Of a stretch of 59,809 nucleotides of DNA, positions 31,089-40,495 are shown piece after piece (positions within the stretch are counted from its first letter, which is position 1; the number at the start of each line of letters is the position of its first letter). The notes under the pieces were generated by a model that was not told the DNA's origin, searched no databases, and saw nothing but the letters and a program-made list of their open reading frames with translations. The DNA comes from Methanocaldococcus sp. (GTDB lineage Archaea > AGJL01 > Methanococci > Methanococcales > Methanocaldococcaceae): positions 1 to 59,809 of the forward strand of contig NZ_JACCLX010000003.1 in NCBI RefSeq assembly GCF_024490875.1. Reading direction: 5' to 3'. A program made the translations under genes and the position numbers.

Positions 31089-31799
31089 ATGTGTTTTTGC
31101 AAACTCTTGTAGTTTTTTAAGAGTTCCAAAATTTAACAATCCAATATCAGTTATTCCAATAATTTCAGAATTTAGATAATCTTTTTTTATAATTTTTGAT
31201 GAGGGAGGATTGTTAATTAGATCATTCCCCGGAGACAGTGGATTAAATGCTGGTAAAACAATATATTTTCTATTTAATAAATAAATTGGAAATTTTATAA
31301 TTGCTCCTACTTCATCTCTAAGTTTTATTGAAGGATGCTCATGTCCCAAAATCCAATATTTTTTCTCTAACAAATCATTAGAAACTTTTAGATATTTATC
31401 TCCGTGAAAAATTAAATAATTATCTAATATGAAATAATCATAAACTTCATAACCAGTAGAAGAAATAAATGTGTCATGATTTCCTTTAATTAAAATAACA
31501 TTAACATATTCTTTAACAATATCAATAAACTCCTTCAATAATTTAATTTCTCTTGGATAGGGCTTAAAATTATGCTTTATATCTCCATTAATTATTAAAT
31601 TGTTAATTTTATATTTTTCAATTATTGATAATATATTTTTTACAACAATATCCTTTTGTAACAGTGGAAAATTAGCTCCTCCCTCGTTGAAAAATATATC
31701 AAAACCTATATGTGTATCTGAAATAATCCCATAATCTTTATAAATCAAACATCTATCAATTGTTATATAAAAATCTTTAATTTTAAGTTTATTTTTCAT
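31077..31799 (-). CDS. Calcineurin-like metallophosphoesterase (ICC-like)
   Basis: A 240-residue metallophosphoesterase. The two-metal motifs are ISDTHIG (residues about 26-32), [15 protein letters not shown] and ILGHEHPSI. It resembles the archaeal ICC-like family (COG1407), which sits beside helicase or recombination genes in many genomes, but the substrate is not known. It converges on DUF655. Confidence 0.85.
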   Translation of the reverse strand: MKNKLKIKDFYITIDRCLIYKDYGIISDTHIGFDIFFNEGGANFPLLQKDIVVKNILSIIEKYKINNLIINGDIKHNFKPYPREIKLLKEFIDIVKEYVNVILIKGNHDTFISSTGYEVYDYFILDNYLIFHGDKYLKVSNDLLEKKYWILGHEHPSIKLRDEVGAIIKFPIYLLNRKYIVLPAFNPLSPGNDLINNPPSSKIIKKDYLNSEIIGITDIGLLNFGTLKKLQEFAKTHLFF

Positions 31800-31841
31800 A
31801 AAATCACTCTTAAAAAATTAAAATAAGAGAATTCATTAACT

Positions 31842-32303
31842 TTATGCCTGCTCGACCAACAATCTTGCAGTTTCTGGAGTGTATCTCCAATCTGGTGGTA
31901 AGACTCCTCTTGACTTGTAGTATTTTACTAATCTTCTAATTTTTGATTCTATTAATTGTAATCCTCTCTTTGAGTGTAAATCCTTCGGATGCTGTTCTAA
32001 GTGTTTTCTTAAATTGACTGCTCTTCTCATTAAGTTTAATAAATCTTCTGGAACTTTTGGATATAAGCCATGTTCTTTCATAATTTTACTTATTTTTTTA
32101 CCAGTAATTAATTTAACATCTGGTATTCCATAAGTGTCTCTCAATATTAAACCAATCTGTGCTGACTGATAACCTTTCTTAGCTAACTCTACTACTAACT
32201 GTTCTACTTGCTCCGGTGTGTATTGGACCCATTCAGGAGGTTCTTTCCTGAAGGGTCTCTTTGAACCGGAGCGACCTCTTTTTCTTGCATGCATTCTTGC
32301 CAT
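31842..32303 (-). CDS. rps15: 30S ribosomal protein S15
   Basis: A 153-residue archaeal/eukaryotic-type S15 (S13e): [20 protein letters not shown], then the archaeal N-terminal extension and the core [34 protein letters not shown]. It binds the central domain three-way junction of 16S rRNA. The ATG at 32303 follows GGGTGATAATA; an in-frame GTG three codons earlier lies inside that site. The 5' end of the mRNA, including codons 10-26, is unusually GC-rich and self-complementary (see 32254-32344). Confidence 0.96.
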   Translation of the reverse strand: MARMHARKRGRSGSKRPFRKEPPEWVQYTPEQVEQLVVELAKKGYQSAQIGLILRDTYGIPDVKLITGKKISKIMKEHGLYPKVPEDLLNLMRRAVNLRKHLEQHPKDLHSKRGLQLIESKIRRLVKYYKSRGVLPPDWRYTPETARLLVEQA

Positions 32304-32344
32304 TATTATCACCCGATGGTCGCCAGTCCAAAGAGACCTGGCGT
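32254..32344 (-). promoter_or_regulatory. Long-range RNA fold enclosing the rps15 start, candidate autoregulatory leader
   Basis: In the sense strand, leader GGUCUCUUUGGAC (32338-32326) pairs with coding GUUCAAAGAGACC (32266-32254, codons 13-17) over 13 bp with one G-U. Next to it leader GCGACC (32323-32318) pairs with coding GGUCGC (32276-32271). The two helices would enclose GGGTGA and the ATG. Alternatively the leader forms its own hairpin CGCCAG...CUGGCG (32343-32338 with 32326-32321), whose 11-base loop is exactly the sequence that pairs with the coding region, so a pseudoknot is possible. A further hairpin UUCAGGA/UCCUGAA follows in codons 18-22. Confidence 0.6.
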
Positions 32345-32470
32345 TTTTAACTTTTTATTTATTTTTTTAATAGAAATGTTTTTATTTATGTTGTCAAAAT
32401 TTATATTTTAACTTTTGTAGTTTTTAATGAAAATCTATAAAAGACCTATTTATAATTTTTGGTGAATACC

Positions 32471-33205
32471 ATGTTATTAAAAGTGGAAGATTTGCATGTT
32501 CATAGAGGTAACAGAGAAATATTAAAGGGAATAAATTTAGAGGTAAAGGAGAATGAGATCCACGCCATAATTGGGCCGAATGGAGCAGGTAAATCCACAT
32601 TGGCATACACAATAATGGGAGTTTCTGATTACAAACCAAGTAAGGGAAGAATTATTTTTAAAGGAGTTGACATAACAAATAAGAGCATTACTGAAAGAGC
32701 AAGGATGGGCTTAACCTTAGCGTGGCAAGAGCCCGCGAGATTCGAAGGAATTAAGGTTAGAACATATTTAACCTTAGGTATGAATGAGAAATATAAAAAA
32801 GATAAAGAAACTATGGAGCAAAAAATTAGGGAATCTTTGGAGTTAGTTAAATTAGACCCTGATAAGTATTTAGATAGATATGTTGATGAAACATTAAGTG
32901 GTGGGGAAAGAAAGAGGGTTGAATTGGCATCCATAATATGTATGGAACCAGATTTAGCTATTCTTGATGAGCCAGATAGTGGAATTGACATTGTATCATT
33001 TGATGAAATTAAAAGAATTTTTGATTATTTAAAAGAAAAAGGATGCTCTTTATTGGTTGTTACCCATAGAGAGGAACTTGCAGAGAGTGCTGATGTTGTT
33101 TCTTTAATTTGCAATGGAGAAGTTATAAAAAGTGGAGATCCAAAGGAAGTTGGAGAATTTTACAAGAAAAATTGTGGAAAATGTTATAAATTTCAAAGAA
33201 ATTAA
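32471..33205 (+). CDS. sufC: Fe-S assembly ATPase SufC
   Basis: A 244-residue ABC-type ATPase: Walker A IGPNGAGKST, Q-loop LAWQEPARFEG, signature TLSGGERKR, Walker B LAILDEPDSGID, and H-loop VVTHREE. SufC drives conformational change of the SufB scaffold. No membrane component is nearby, and sufB follows 25 bases later, so this is an assembly ATPase and not a transporter. Start at 32471 follows GGTGA. A CxxC pair near the C-terminus (NCGKCYKF) is visible. Confidence 0.93.
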   Translation: MLLKVEDLHVHRGNREILKGINLEVKENEIHAIIGPNGAGKSTLAYTIMGVSDYKPSKGRIIFKGVDITNKSITERARMGLTLAWQEPARFEGIKVRTYLTLGMNEKYKKDKETMEQKIRESLELVKLDPDKYLDRYVDETLSGGERKRVELASIICMEPDLAILDEPDSGIDIVSFDEIKRIFDYLKEKGCSLLVVTHREELAESADVVSLICNGEVIKSGDPKEVGEFYKKNCGKCYKFQRN

Positions 33206-33230
33206 AATTTAAAGTGTATGGGGGATTAAT

Positions 33231-34178
33231 ATGGTTAAAGAAGAATTGATGGAAATAATGGAAGCATTAAAATATACATCAGATAATCCTGAAAAAGTTG
33301 TTCATGGAATAGGTCCAAGAATTATAGTTAAAGAAAATAAAATAATAAATATTGAAAGATCTGAGGGAATTATATTGGATGGAAAAGAAGAAGGAGATAG
33401 GTTAAAAGTAAAGATGGTCGTAAAGAAAGGTTATAAATTTAAAGAACCAATACATATGTGTTTTGGTATTACTAAGGAAAATGTATCTCAAATTATAGAT
33501 GTAGAAATTGTATTAGAGGAGAATAGTGCTATATCATTAATGTCTCACTGTTCATTTTTAAAGGGTAAGGGAATTAAGCATATTATGAATGGAGTTATAA
33601 AAATTGGAAAAAATGCAAGATTTTCTTATAATGAGTATCACTATCACGGTATGGAAGGAGACATTTTAGTAAAACCAACAGTAAAAGTAGAAATTGACGA
33701 AGGGGGAATATATACTTCAAACTTTACCCTAACAAAAGGTAGAATTGGTACATTGGACATTTATCAAGAAATTGATGCTAAAAAGGATGCTATAATTGAT
33801 ATAATGACGAGAACTTATGCTATAAAAGATGATGTGGTTAAAGTTGATGAAATAGTTAAATTAAATGGAGAGAATGCAAAGTGTATTATAAAAAGTAGAG
33901 GAGCGGCGATGGATAACTCTAAAATATCCTTAAAGTTAAAAATTGAAGGAAATGCTCCATACTGTAAAGGACATATTGATTGTGCAGAAATTATAAAAGG
34001 AAATGCAGAGGTTGAATCAATTCCAATACTCGTTGTTAGAGATGACAGAGCGAGAATTACACATGAAGCGGCAATAGGTAGCGTTGATAAAAAACAGTTA
34101 GAGACATTAATGGCTAAGGGATTAGATGAAGAGGAAGCAACTGAAATAATAGTAAAAGGGATGATTGGAGATTTATAG
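33231..34178 (+). CDS. sufB: Fe-S assembly scaffold SufB (short archaeal form)
   Basis: A 315-residue right-handed beta-helix protein. The C-terminal SRGAAMDNSKISLKLKIEGNA, CKGHIDCAEII and ITHEAAIGSVDKKQLETLMAKGLDEEEATEIIVKG are the SufB/SufD signature. It lacks the N-terminal region of bacterial SufB, and no sufD is present, so a SufB2C2 complex is expected. It builds Fe-S clusters for the many Fe-S proteins of the cell. Ribosome binding site GGGGGAT. Confidence 0.92.
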   Translation: MVKEELMEIMEALKYTSDNPEKVVHGIGPRIIVKENKIINIERSEGIILDGKEEGDRLKVKMVVKKGYKFKEPIHMCFGITKENVSQIIDVEIVLEENSAISLMSHCSFLKGKGIKHIMNGVIKIGKNARFSYNEYHYHGMEGDILVKPTVKVEIDEGGIYTSNFTLTKGRIGTLDIYQEIDAKKDAIIDIMTRTYAIKDDVVKVDEIVKLNGENAKCIIKSRGAAMDNSKISLKLKIEGNAPYCKGHIDCAEIIKGNAEVESIPILVVRDDRARITHEAAIGSVDKKQLETLMAKGLDEEEATEIIVKGMIGDL

Positions 34179-34187
34179 ATAACAATT

Positions 34188-35498
34188 TTATATTTTGGAA
34201 GTTATTTTCATATTAAAGAATGATCTGTTAGTCATTTTTCTATAAATTATTTCAAAAATTAATGATCCCATAAGGGTTACTATTATACCATAAAATGCAA
34301 ATTTATTATTTATCCATTGATAATATAATAAAATTAAAAAAACACTTAAAACCACAATAAAACTAAAAATAACTATCTCTTTTCTACCTCCTACTTTATC
34401 AATAAGAATATAATGGGAAATTATAACAAAGAGATAAATTATTATAAATATGGCACTAATTATTGAAGCTACACCTTCCATATTAAACAATAATGCAAAC
34501 AATAATCCTAAGGCTGAAGTAATATAAAGCCCCTCTGTGGAGTTAAACCACACCTTTCTCTCAAAATATTCTGGAAGTTCTCCATTTTTTGCTAAGGAAT
34601 ATGCTACATTAGCTCCTCCATATATTGTTGCATTCATTGCAGATGAAATTGAAAATATTGCCCCAATAGATATTAATAAAAATCCTAATTCTCCTAAAAA
34701 TGGCTTTGCTGCCACTGCTAAAGCATTTTCACTTGCCTTAATTAATTCATCTATTGGTAAATTTCCTATCGCTGAAATGGCTACTCCAACATATACGCAC
34801 ATTACTATAAATATACTTATGAATATAGCCCTTGGAACATTCTTTGTAGGATTTTCAATATGCTCTGAAGCATTTGTTATTACACCAAAACCCATATAAG
34901 ATAAGAAAAATATAGCAGAAGCAAATATTGTTCCGTATATTGAAGATAATGAAATGTTAGGAATTAAATAGGATATATGTAAAGTCATCAATCCAGCAAA
35001 GATAAATAATCCTAATATTAACAGTTTTATTAAAACTATAAAAAACTCTGCCCTTCCAACTGTTTTGGAGCCAAAAAAGTTTAATGCTGTAAAAAACGCT
35101 ACAATACCAATTTCACAAATAGATACATTAAATTTAGTTATTGGAGCTCCTATAAGAGGTAAAAAATAACCTGCAAAACCCTTTGCAAATAAGGCTATTG
35201 AAACAACATAACTCATCCAGAGTAAAATACTCAAAGCACCAGTTATTATATTATCTCCAATAGCCGTATGTATGTATGCAATAGGTCCAGCGTTTGAAAC
35301 TATCTTAGATCCAAGTTTTGTATAAGAATATGCTACTAAAAGAGCATAGAATCCAGATAACATAAATGTTTCTGGAAGACAGTTTCCTGCTATTTTAGCA
35401 CCTACTCCAAATATAGAAAATATACTTGCTCCAATCATAACTCCAACAGCCATAGATACGGCTTCCCATAAACTAAGTTTTTTATTTTTTATTTCCAT
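34188..35498 (-). CDS. APC superfamily amino acid permease, ApcT-like
   Basis: A 436-residue transporter with twelve membrane helices. The N-terminal SLWEAVSMAVGVMIGASIFS holds the unwound TM1 GxxxGxG substrate site, and MGFGVITNASEHIENPTKNVPRAI is the conserved TM6-loop region. It is close, from memory, to the M. jannaschii proton-coupled transporter ApcT whose structure is known, including the TM5 region KLLILGLFIFAG with its lysine. The ATG at 35498 is chosen as the match to that N-terminus. The gene converges on sufB with 9 bases between. Confidence 0.88.
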   Translation of the reverse strand: MEIKNKKLSLWEAVSMAVGVMIGASIFSIFGVGAKIAGNCLPETFMLSGFYALLVAYSYTKLGSKIVSNAGPIAYIHTAIGDNIITGALSILLWMSYVVSIALFAKGFAGYFLPLIGAPITKFNVSICEIGIVAFFTALNFFGSKTVGRAEFFIVLIKLLILGLFIFAGLMTLHISYLIPNISLSSIYGTIFASAIFFLSYMGFGVITNASEHIENPTKNVPRAIFISIFIVMCVYVGVAISAIGNLPIDELIKASENALAVAAKPFLGELGFLLISIGAIFSISSAMNATIYGGANVAYSLAKNGELPEYFERKVWFNSTEGLYITSALGLLFALLFNMEGVASIISAIFIIIYLFVIISHYILIDKVGGRKEIVIFSFIVVLSVFLILLYYQWINNKFAFYGIIVTLMGSLIFEIIYRKMTNRSFFNMKITSKI

Positions 35499-35608
35499 AT
35501 TATGCAACCTCTAAATTAACTTTATAAAATATAAAATTAATAATTTATATTTTATATTATTAAATTATATAAAATTCTTTTTAGTTAAAATATTAATTTG
35601 GTGGTTTT

Positions 35609-35755
35609 ATGAATTGGATTGAAAAATATATAGAAATATTTCAATGTCCTTATTGTAAGGGAGATATATATTTGAATAAAGATAAATTAATATGTAAAAA
35701 GTGTAAGAGAGTTTATGAAATAATTGAAGGAATTCCAGTATTATTAAGATATTAA
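35609..35755 (+). CDS. Trm112-like zinc ribbon mini-protein
   Basis: A 48-residue protein: FQCPYCKGDIYLNKDKLICK with a second CxxC (CKKC), then YEIIEGIPVLLR, the Trm112/UPF0434 ending. Trm112 proteins activate SAM methyltransferases for tRNA, rRNA and release factors. Start ATG at 35609 follows GTGG. Its stop is 9 bases before thpR, so the two look like an operon. Confidence 0.85.
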   Translation: MNWIEKYIEIFQCPYCKGDIYLNKDKLICKKCKRVYEIIEGIPVLLRY

Positions 35756-35764
35756 AGTGATAAA

Positions 35765-36286
35765 ATGAGATTGTTTATAGCAATAGATATTCCAGAGGAG
35801 TTAAAAGAAAAAATTAGCAATTTCCAAAAACAGATAAAAATGAAAGGAATAAAATTAGTTGAAAAAGAAAATTTACATATAACAGTAAAATTCTTAGGAG
35901 AAGTTGATGAAAATCTACTGAATGAAATATTAAATTTAGATTTATCAATCAAACCTGTAAAAATAAAATTAAATCAACTTAATGTCTTTCCAAATATGAA
36001 TTATATAAGAGTTATATGGATTGGGGCTTATGGAGATAATCTTATAAAAATCTTTGAAGATGTTGATAAAAAACTGGCGAACTTGGGATTTAAAAAAGAG
36101 AGGGAATATGTTCCCCATTTAACAATTGGTAGAGTTAAATTTATTGAAAATAAGAAACAACTAAAAGATAAAATTGAGAAATTCAAAGATATTGATTTTG
36201 GTGAATTTGAGGCTAAAAAATTAAAGTTGTATAAATCAACTTTGACACCAAATGGACCAATATATGAAGTCATTAAAGAGTGGTAG
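35765..36286 (+). CDS. thpR: RNA 2',3'-cyclic phosphodiesterase ThpR (LigT family)
   Basis: A 173-residue 2H phosphoesterase with the two HxT motifs: [10 protein letters not shown] (residue about 38) and [10 protein letters not shown] (about 118). N-terminus [13 protein letters not shown] is typical. It hydrolyses 2',3'-cyclic phosphate RNA ends to 2'-phosphate. The last codons and stop sit 2 bases before the next ATG, so the downstream unknown pair belongs to the same transcript. Confidence 0.93.
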   Translation: MRLFIAIDIPEELKEKISNFQKQIKMKGIKLVEKENLHITVKFLGEVDENLLNEILNLDLSIKPVKIKLNQLNVFPNMNYIRVIWIGAYGDNLIKIFEDVDKKLANLGFKKEREYVPHLTIGRVKFIENKKQLKDKIEKFKDIDFGEFEAKKLKLYKSTLTPNGPIYEVIKEW

Positions 36287-36288
36287 TA

Positions 36289-36813
36289 ATGAATGAAAAT
36301 CAGCAAAAAATTCATTATATTATAAATTTATTGACAAATGGTGATAAGAGAAAAGGTTTAAGGCAGATAGTTTTGTTTGCCCTAATCTACTATTTTATAA
36401 AATTAAAGGTTTTTAAAGATTATGACTATTCTCCAACCCCATTTATGTGGGAAGATAAGATAAAATTTATAAATATCTCCTATGAAGCGTTAAAGGATAT
36501 AAATTTTTTATTAGATACTGGATATTTAAATGAAATTCTTATGTCAGTTATAGGAGTAAATGAATTTATAGTTGGGTATAGTATTGGAAAAAAAGTTGAA
36601 TATAAATTTAATATTGAAGACAAGAAGGTTATTGATAGATCTCTATTAGAAGAAAATGGTAAAATAAAAAATATTGAAATTACTGATAATGGTATCATAA
36701 TAAAATCCAAAGATGGAGATAATGTTGAAATAAATATCACACAAATAGATAAAATTAAGTATAAATCAAGAGAATATAAGATGAAGGTATCATTATGGGA
36801 TACAAAATTGTAA
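36289..36813 (+). CDS. Unrecognised protein in the thpR operon (first of a pair)
   Basis: A 174-residue protein with one weakly hydrophobic segment ([13 protein letters not shown], residues about 28-40) and no cysteines. The second half is beta-rich with many Lys, Asp and Asn. ATG at 36289 is preceded by GTGGTA, directly after thpR. Its 3' end overlaps the next gene by 19 bases in another frame, which points to tight coupling. I do not recognise the family. The frame has no lesions and codon use matches neighbours. Confidence 0.65.
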   Translation: MNENQQKIHYIINLLTNGDKRKGLRQIVLFALIYYFIKLKVFKDYDYSPTPFMWEDKIKFINISYEALKDINFLLDTGYLNEILMSVIGVNEFIVGYSIGKKVEYKFNIEDKKVIDRSLLEENGKIKNIEITDNGIIIKSKDGDNVEINITQIDKIKYKSREYKMKVSLWDTKL

Positions 36814-38138
36814 AGATAGAAAAACCAAGAGTTATATTAACAGAGTGGATTCCATTTGGAAAAAACTATATGACCGAATTTATTGACAGAATTACATTAA
36901 AGGAGTATCAAAAAAAGAGAATAAAATATTTTACAACTTCAAAAAATAGAGAAGTAATAAATAAATCTATTTTTGAAACATCTGAATATCAAACAACAGT
37001 AAATATTATTGATTTCATTCCAGAAACTTCTGTAAAATTCACTGCTGAAATAAGAGGAGAGGCAAAAAAAGATTTTTTTATATATGTTGATTACCTTGGA
37101 AGATGTATATATTCCTCAGAAATTTTTAAGGCAGAAGAAGAAGAGAATTTTATAAGTTTAGATTATCTATCCTTTATTTTACCCGACTCAATATTAACAT
37201 CTTCAAGAATAATGTCTCATTTAATAGCGGCATCTCAGAGATATCTCTTAGAAACTTTATATGGAGAATTGAAAGTTTATAAACATGTTACAATTTTAAC
37301 AGAGACAAAAATAAACATAACTGAGGAATCTTTACCCGAAATTAATCAAGTTATAGGTCAGGTAAAAAATATTATTAATATAGATGATAGTTTAATAATC
37401 TTTGGAGATTTTGGAATATTAATTTCAAGTCCAAATCCAGAGAAGTTTGAGAGATTTATATGTTATTATCCATTCATAAGGAGTATTACAGGAGTTTCAA
37501 GAGATTTGTTTTATAAATTAAATAGTATTGCCTCAAAGTTAGAAATTATAAGTAGAACTCTCGAATCAGGAATAAATTTGGAAAAAATTGGAGATATTAG
37601 AGGAGAGTTAAGTAGAATAGATAGAGAACTGTCAGTTATAGAAATTGTCTGTGGATATTTAAAAGAGATTATTGAATTGTTAGATAATAACTACCCTCCC
37701 AACTTTGGAGATTTTGACCTAATGCTCTTAGAAAAGGTTGAGGCAGAAAGAAAAATAAAACGACTTGTTTATAGAATCATCGAAATAGAGAATATCTTAG
37801 AAAGTAATGAAAAATTGGCTACAAGTTTAACAAGATTACTAACAACGATATCAGAAGATTTGGAGAGAAATATAGCAAACCAATTGGCTGAAAACACAAA
37901 ATATCAAGTAGCCATTGGAGAGGCAATGGAAATTCTTGAAATTGGAATCTTTGGTGTCTATGCCTTAGAAGCGACTCATGTCTTATTAATAACTTCTGGG
38001 AAAGAGGAAATCTTAGAGCATTTTAAAATATTAGGATTTCCACTAAATTTTTGGATAATGGTATCTGTTATAATTCTTGGAATTTACATTGGGAAAGTAT
38101 GTATTGAATATAAGAAGAAGAAAGCTTTAAAACAGTAA
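36795..38138 (+). CDS. Unrecognised large protein with C-terminal membrane anchor (second of a pair)
   Basis: A 447-residue protein. The N-terminal 190 residues are beta-rich, then comes a long helical region (about 245-385) with heptad-like Leu/Ile spacing ([22 protein letters not shown]). The segment [19 protein letters not shown] is moderately hydrophobic, and a clear membrane helix [19 protein letters not shown] ends the protein with a basic tail, so most of it is cytoplasmic or extracellular with a tail anchor. It overlaps the previous gene by 19 bases. No family recognised; the pair may form one complex. Confidence 0.65.
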   Translation: MGYKIVKIEKPRVILTEWIPFGKNYMTEFIDRITLKEYQKKRIKYFTTSKNREVINKSIFETSEYQTTVNIIDFIPETSVKFTAEIRGEAKKDFFIYVDYLGRCIYSSEIFKAEEEENFISLDYLSFILPDSILTSSRIMSHLIAASQRYLLETLYGELKVYKHVTILTETKINITEESLPEINQVIGQVKNIINIDDSLIIFGDFGILISSPNPEKFERFICYYPFIRSITGVSRDLFYKLNSIASKLEIISRTLESGINLEKIGDIRGELSRIDRELSVIEIVCGYLKEIIELLDNNYPPNFGDFDLMLLEKVEAERKIKRLVYRIIEIENILESNEKLATSLTRLLTTISEDLERNIANQLAENTKYQVAIGEAMEILEIGIFGVYALEATHVLLITSGKEEILEHFKILGFPLNFWIMVSVIILGIYIGKVCIEYKKKKALKQ

Positions 38139-38167
38139 CTCAATAATCTTAAAATTTGGTTCAATAT

Positions 38168-38632
38168 TTATTCACTCTTTTTAAATTCAGTTTCTGTATT
38201 ATTAGTTTCTTTTACAGTTTCTAATTCATCCTCATTAATTATAACTCCTCCTTTTGTTCTTGGAGCAATGTCTTTTATAATTTTTATAATATCTTCATTT
38301 TTATCAGCAACTATTTTTACAAAAATTCCTCCATGTGTATCTATGTCAAAATTTACCGCCCCTACATAGGCAGCTTGCTTATTTAAGTAAAATTTAGTTG
38401 AACTTTCCATAATTCCTTTTTCTAAAACCATTCTTGCAGTGTCTAAAATTGCCTGCCGTCTCAAAATTTCTTTAAATTTCTCTACATTCTTAGTAACTCC
38501 TTCCCACTTACCAAATTCATCCTCTCCTTTAACAAAATTAAGTTTTGCCTTTGGAAATATGTTTAATATTGCCTTTTTAACTTTATATTTATCCTCAGTT
38601 GGCTTTACCTTTGCTTTAATTATAACATCCAT
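38168..38632 (-). CDS. UPF0201 family RNA-binding-like protein
   Basis: A 154-residue protein with the UPF0201 pattern: DVIIKAKVKPTEDKYKVKKAILNIFP at the N-terminus, RRQAILDTARMVLEKG in the middle and DIDTHGGIFVKIV towards the end, followed by an acidic tail. Members have an L5-like RNA-binding fold but no known role. The ATG at 38632 follows GGTGATAATA. It is divergent from tfrA. Confidence 0.82.
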   Translation of the reverse strand: MDVIIKAKVKPTEDKYKVKKAILNIFPKAKLNFVKGEDEFGKWEGVTKNVEKFKEILRRQAILDTARMVLEKGIMESSTKFYLNKQAAYVGAVNFDIDTHGGIFVKIVADKNEDIIKIIKDIAPRTKGGVIINEDELETVKETNNTETEFKKSE

Positions 38633-38742
38633 TATTATCACCTTAAAAATTTCATTTATTTTCCTATTTTTGTTTGATAAATATTAAAATTTAGATAACT
38701 TATTTATGTTTATTTATCCTTAATCTTATTGTTGGTGATAAG

Positions 38743-40365
38743 ATGAAAACTGATATTCTAATTATAGGTGGAGGAGGTTCAGCAGTTAGAGCGGCAATAG
38801 AATGTAGAAATAAAGATGTTATAATAGCAGTAAAAGGATTATTTGGAAAAAGTGGATGCACAGTAATGGCTGAAGGAGGTTATAATGCAGTATTTAATCC
38901 AAAGGATAGTTTTAAAAAGCATTTTTATGATACAGTAAAAGGTGGAGGATTTATAAATAACCCTAAATTAGTGGAAATATTAGTAAAAAATGCTCCTAAG
39001 GAACTTTTAAACTTAGAAAAGTTCGGCTGTCTATTTGATAGGGATGAAAATGGTTTTATAGCTCAGAGACCTTTTGGAGGGCAGAGTTTTAATAGAACAT
39101 GTTACTGTGGAGATAGAACTGGACATGAAATAATGAGAGGTTTGATGGAATATATATCAAAATTTGAAAGGATTAAAATCTTAGAAGATGTTATGGCAAT
39201 AAAGTTAATTGTAAATAATAATAGATGCTATGGAGCTATTTTTTTAGATTTGAAAACTGGAGATATATTTCCAATATTTGCAAAGGCAACAATATTGGCA
39301 ACTGGAGGAGCTGGACAACTCTATCCTGTAACATCAAATCCTATTCAAAAGGTTGGAGATGGATTTGCTATAGCATATAATGAAGGAGCTGAACTTATAG
39401 ATATGGAAATGGTTCAATTTCATCCAACTGGCATAGTGGGTTCAGGAATCTTAGTTACAGAGGCTGTGAGAGGAGAGGGAGGAATACTATATAACAAAAA
39501 TAAAGAAAGATTTATGGCAAGATACGACAAGGAAAGAATGGAGTTATCCACAAGGGATATAGTTGCAAGAGCTATTTATAAAGAGATTCAAGAAGGTAGA
39601 GGAGTTAATGGAGGAGTTTATTTGGATGTATCCCACTTACCTAACGAAGTTATTGAGAAAAAATTAGAGACAATGCTTAAACAATTTTTAAAGATTGGAA
39701 TTGATATTAGAAAGGAGCCAATGATTGTCTCTCCAACCGCTCATCATTTTATGGGAGGTTTGAGAATTAATGAAAAATGTGAAACTAATATAGAGGGATT
39801 GTTTGCTTGTGGAGAAGTTACTGGTGGAATTCATGGGGCTAATAGATTAGGAGGAAATGCCTTGGCAGATACTCAAGTTTTTGGTTCTATCGCTGGAAAA
39901 TCAGCAAAGGAATTCGTTGAAAATTGTGAATTTGAATATATTAATGTAGAGGATTTAATTAAAGAATTTAAAGAAGAAGTAAATGACTTAGAAGGAAATT
40001 TAAATCTTTACAATTTAATTAAAGATTTAAAAAAAGTAATGTGGGATTATGTATCTATTGTTAGATGTGAAGAAGGTTTAAAAAAAGGTCTAAAAAAAAT
40101 TGAAGAAATTGAAAAAAATATAAAATATGTTAAAGTTAGTGGAATAATTGACATGCAAAAATATTTTGAATTAAAAAATATGATTACCGTTGCTAAATTA
40201 GTTACAAAATCAGCCTTGTATAGAGAGGAAAGTAGAGGAGCACATTATAGAGAAGATTATCCAGAAAGTAAAGAAGAATGGAGAGGAAATATAATTATAA
40301 AAGATAATAAAATATGGTTTGAAAAGGTAGATTATGATGTTGATGAATATTTAAAGAGAATTTAA
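38743..40365 (+). CDS. tfrA: Thiol:fumarate reductase subunit A / fumarate reductase flavoprotein
   Basis: A 540-residue FAD-dependent flavoprotein of the SdhA/FrdA family. FAD motifs: ILIIGGGGSAVRAAIEC at the N-terminus with MAEGGYNAVF (the covalent His position is not conserved as HSxAA here), ILATGGAGQLYPVTSNP, and HPTGIVGSGILVTEAVRGEGG. Active site HHFMGGLRIN and GEVTGGIHGANRLGGNAL. Methanogen TfrA with TfrB reduces fumarate with coenzymes M and B in the incomplete reductive TCA pathway. TfrB is not in this window. Confidence 0.9.
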   Translation: MKTDILIIGGGGSAVRAAIECRNKDVIIAVKGLFGKSGCTVMAEGGYNAVFNPKDSFKKHFYDTVKGGGFINNPKLVEILVKNAPKELLNLEKFGCLFDRDENGFIAQRPFGGQSFNRTCYCGDRTGHEIMRGLMEYISKFERIKILEDVMAIKLIVNNNRCYGAIFLDLKTGDIFPIFAKATILATGGAGQLYPVTSNPIQKVGDGFAIAYNEGAELIDMEMVQFHPTGIVGSGILVTEAVRGEGGILYNKNKERFMARYDKERMELSTRDIVARAIYKEIQEGRGVNGGVYLDVSHLPNEVIEKKLETMLKQFLKIGIDIRKEPMIVSPTAHHFMGGLRINEKCETNIEGLFACGEVTGGIHGANRLGGNALADTQVFGSIAGKSAKEFVENCEFEYINVEDLIKEFKEEVNDLEGNLNLYNLIKDLKKVMWDYVSIVRCEEGLKKGLKKIEEIEKNIKYVKVSGIIDMQKYFELKNMITVAKLVTKSALYREESRGAHYREDYPESKEEWRGNIIIKDNKIWFEKVDYDVDEYLKRI

Positions 40366-40374
40366 AAAAGGTTT

Positions 40375-40434
40375 GGCTCAGCTGCGGGAGTAGTCATCAT
40401 ATACAAATCAGATAGCGAAATTGTCATCATCGCC
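40375..40434 (-). ncRNA. Box C/D guide sRNA (2'-O-methylation guide)
   Basis: Read on the minus strand: terminal stem GGC, box C AUGAUGA (40430-40424), a 12-nt guide CAAUUUCGCUAU, box D' CUGA (40411-40408), a 7-nt linker, box C' AUGAUGA (40400-40394), a 12-nt guide CUACUCCCGCAG, box D CUGA (40381-40378) and closing GCC. Both guides being exactly 12 nt is the archaeal standard. The D' guide is complementary to UAGCGAAAUU, a conserved 23S domain IV sequence; the N+5 rule points to the C of UAGC. The D guide would pair with CUGCGGGAGUAG; no target is recognised. A TATA-like TTATAAATAG lies about 30 bases upstream at 40470-40461. L7Ae, the core sRNP protein, is encoded at 50012-50365. Confidence 0.9.
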
Positions 40435-40460
40435 AAATATTAGAAATATTAATCTATTAA

Positions 40461-40480
40461 CTATTTATAATTTTATATAA
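40461..40480. promoter_or_regulatory. Back-to-back TATA boxes between the C/D sRNA and the PP-loop gene
   Basis: On the minus strand TTATAAATAG (40470-40461) is placed correctly for transcription of the C/D sRNA. On the plus strand TTTTATATAAG (about 40471-40481) ends 15 bases before the ATG at 40496, and no GGTGA site is seen there, which fits a leaderless or nearly leaderless mRNA. Assigned by spacing only. Confidence 0.45.
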
Positions 40481-40495
40481 GTTTAGGTTATAAAT

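Noticed and set aside
32321-32348. Plus-strand intrinsic terminator (CGCCAG...CTGGCG followed by TTTTT).
   Set aside because: No plus-strand gene ends here; the neighbouring genes are the minus-strand rps15 and the plus-strand sufC that starts later. The stem fits better as part of the rps15 leader.
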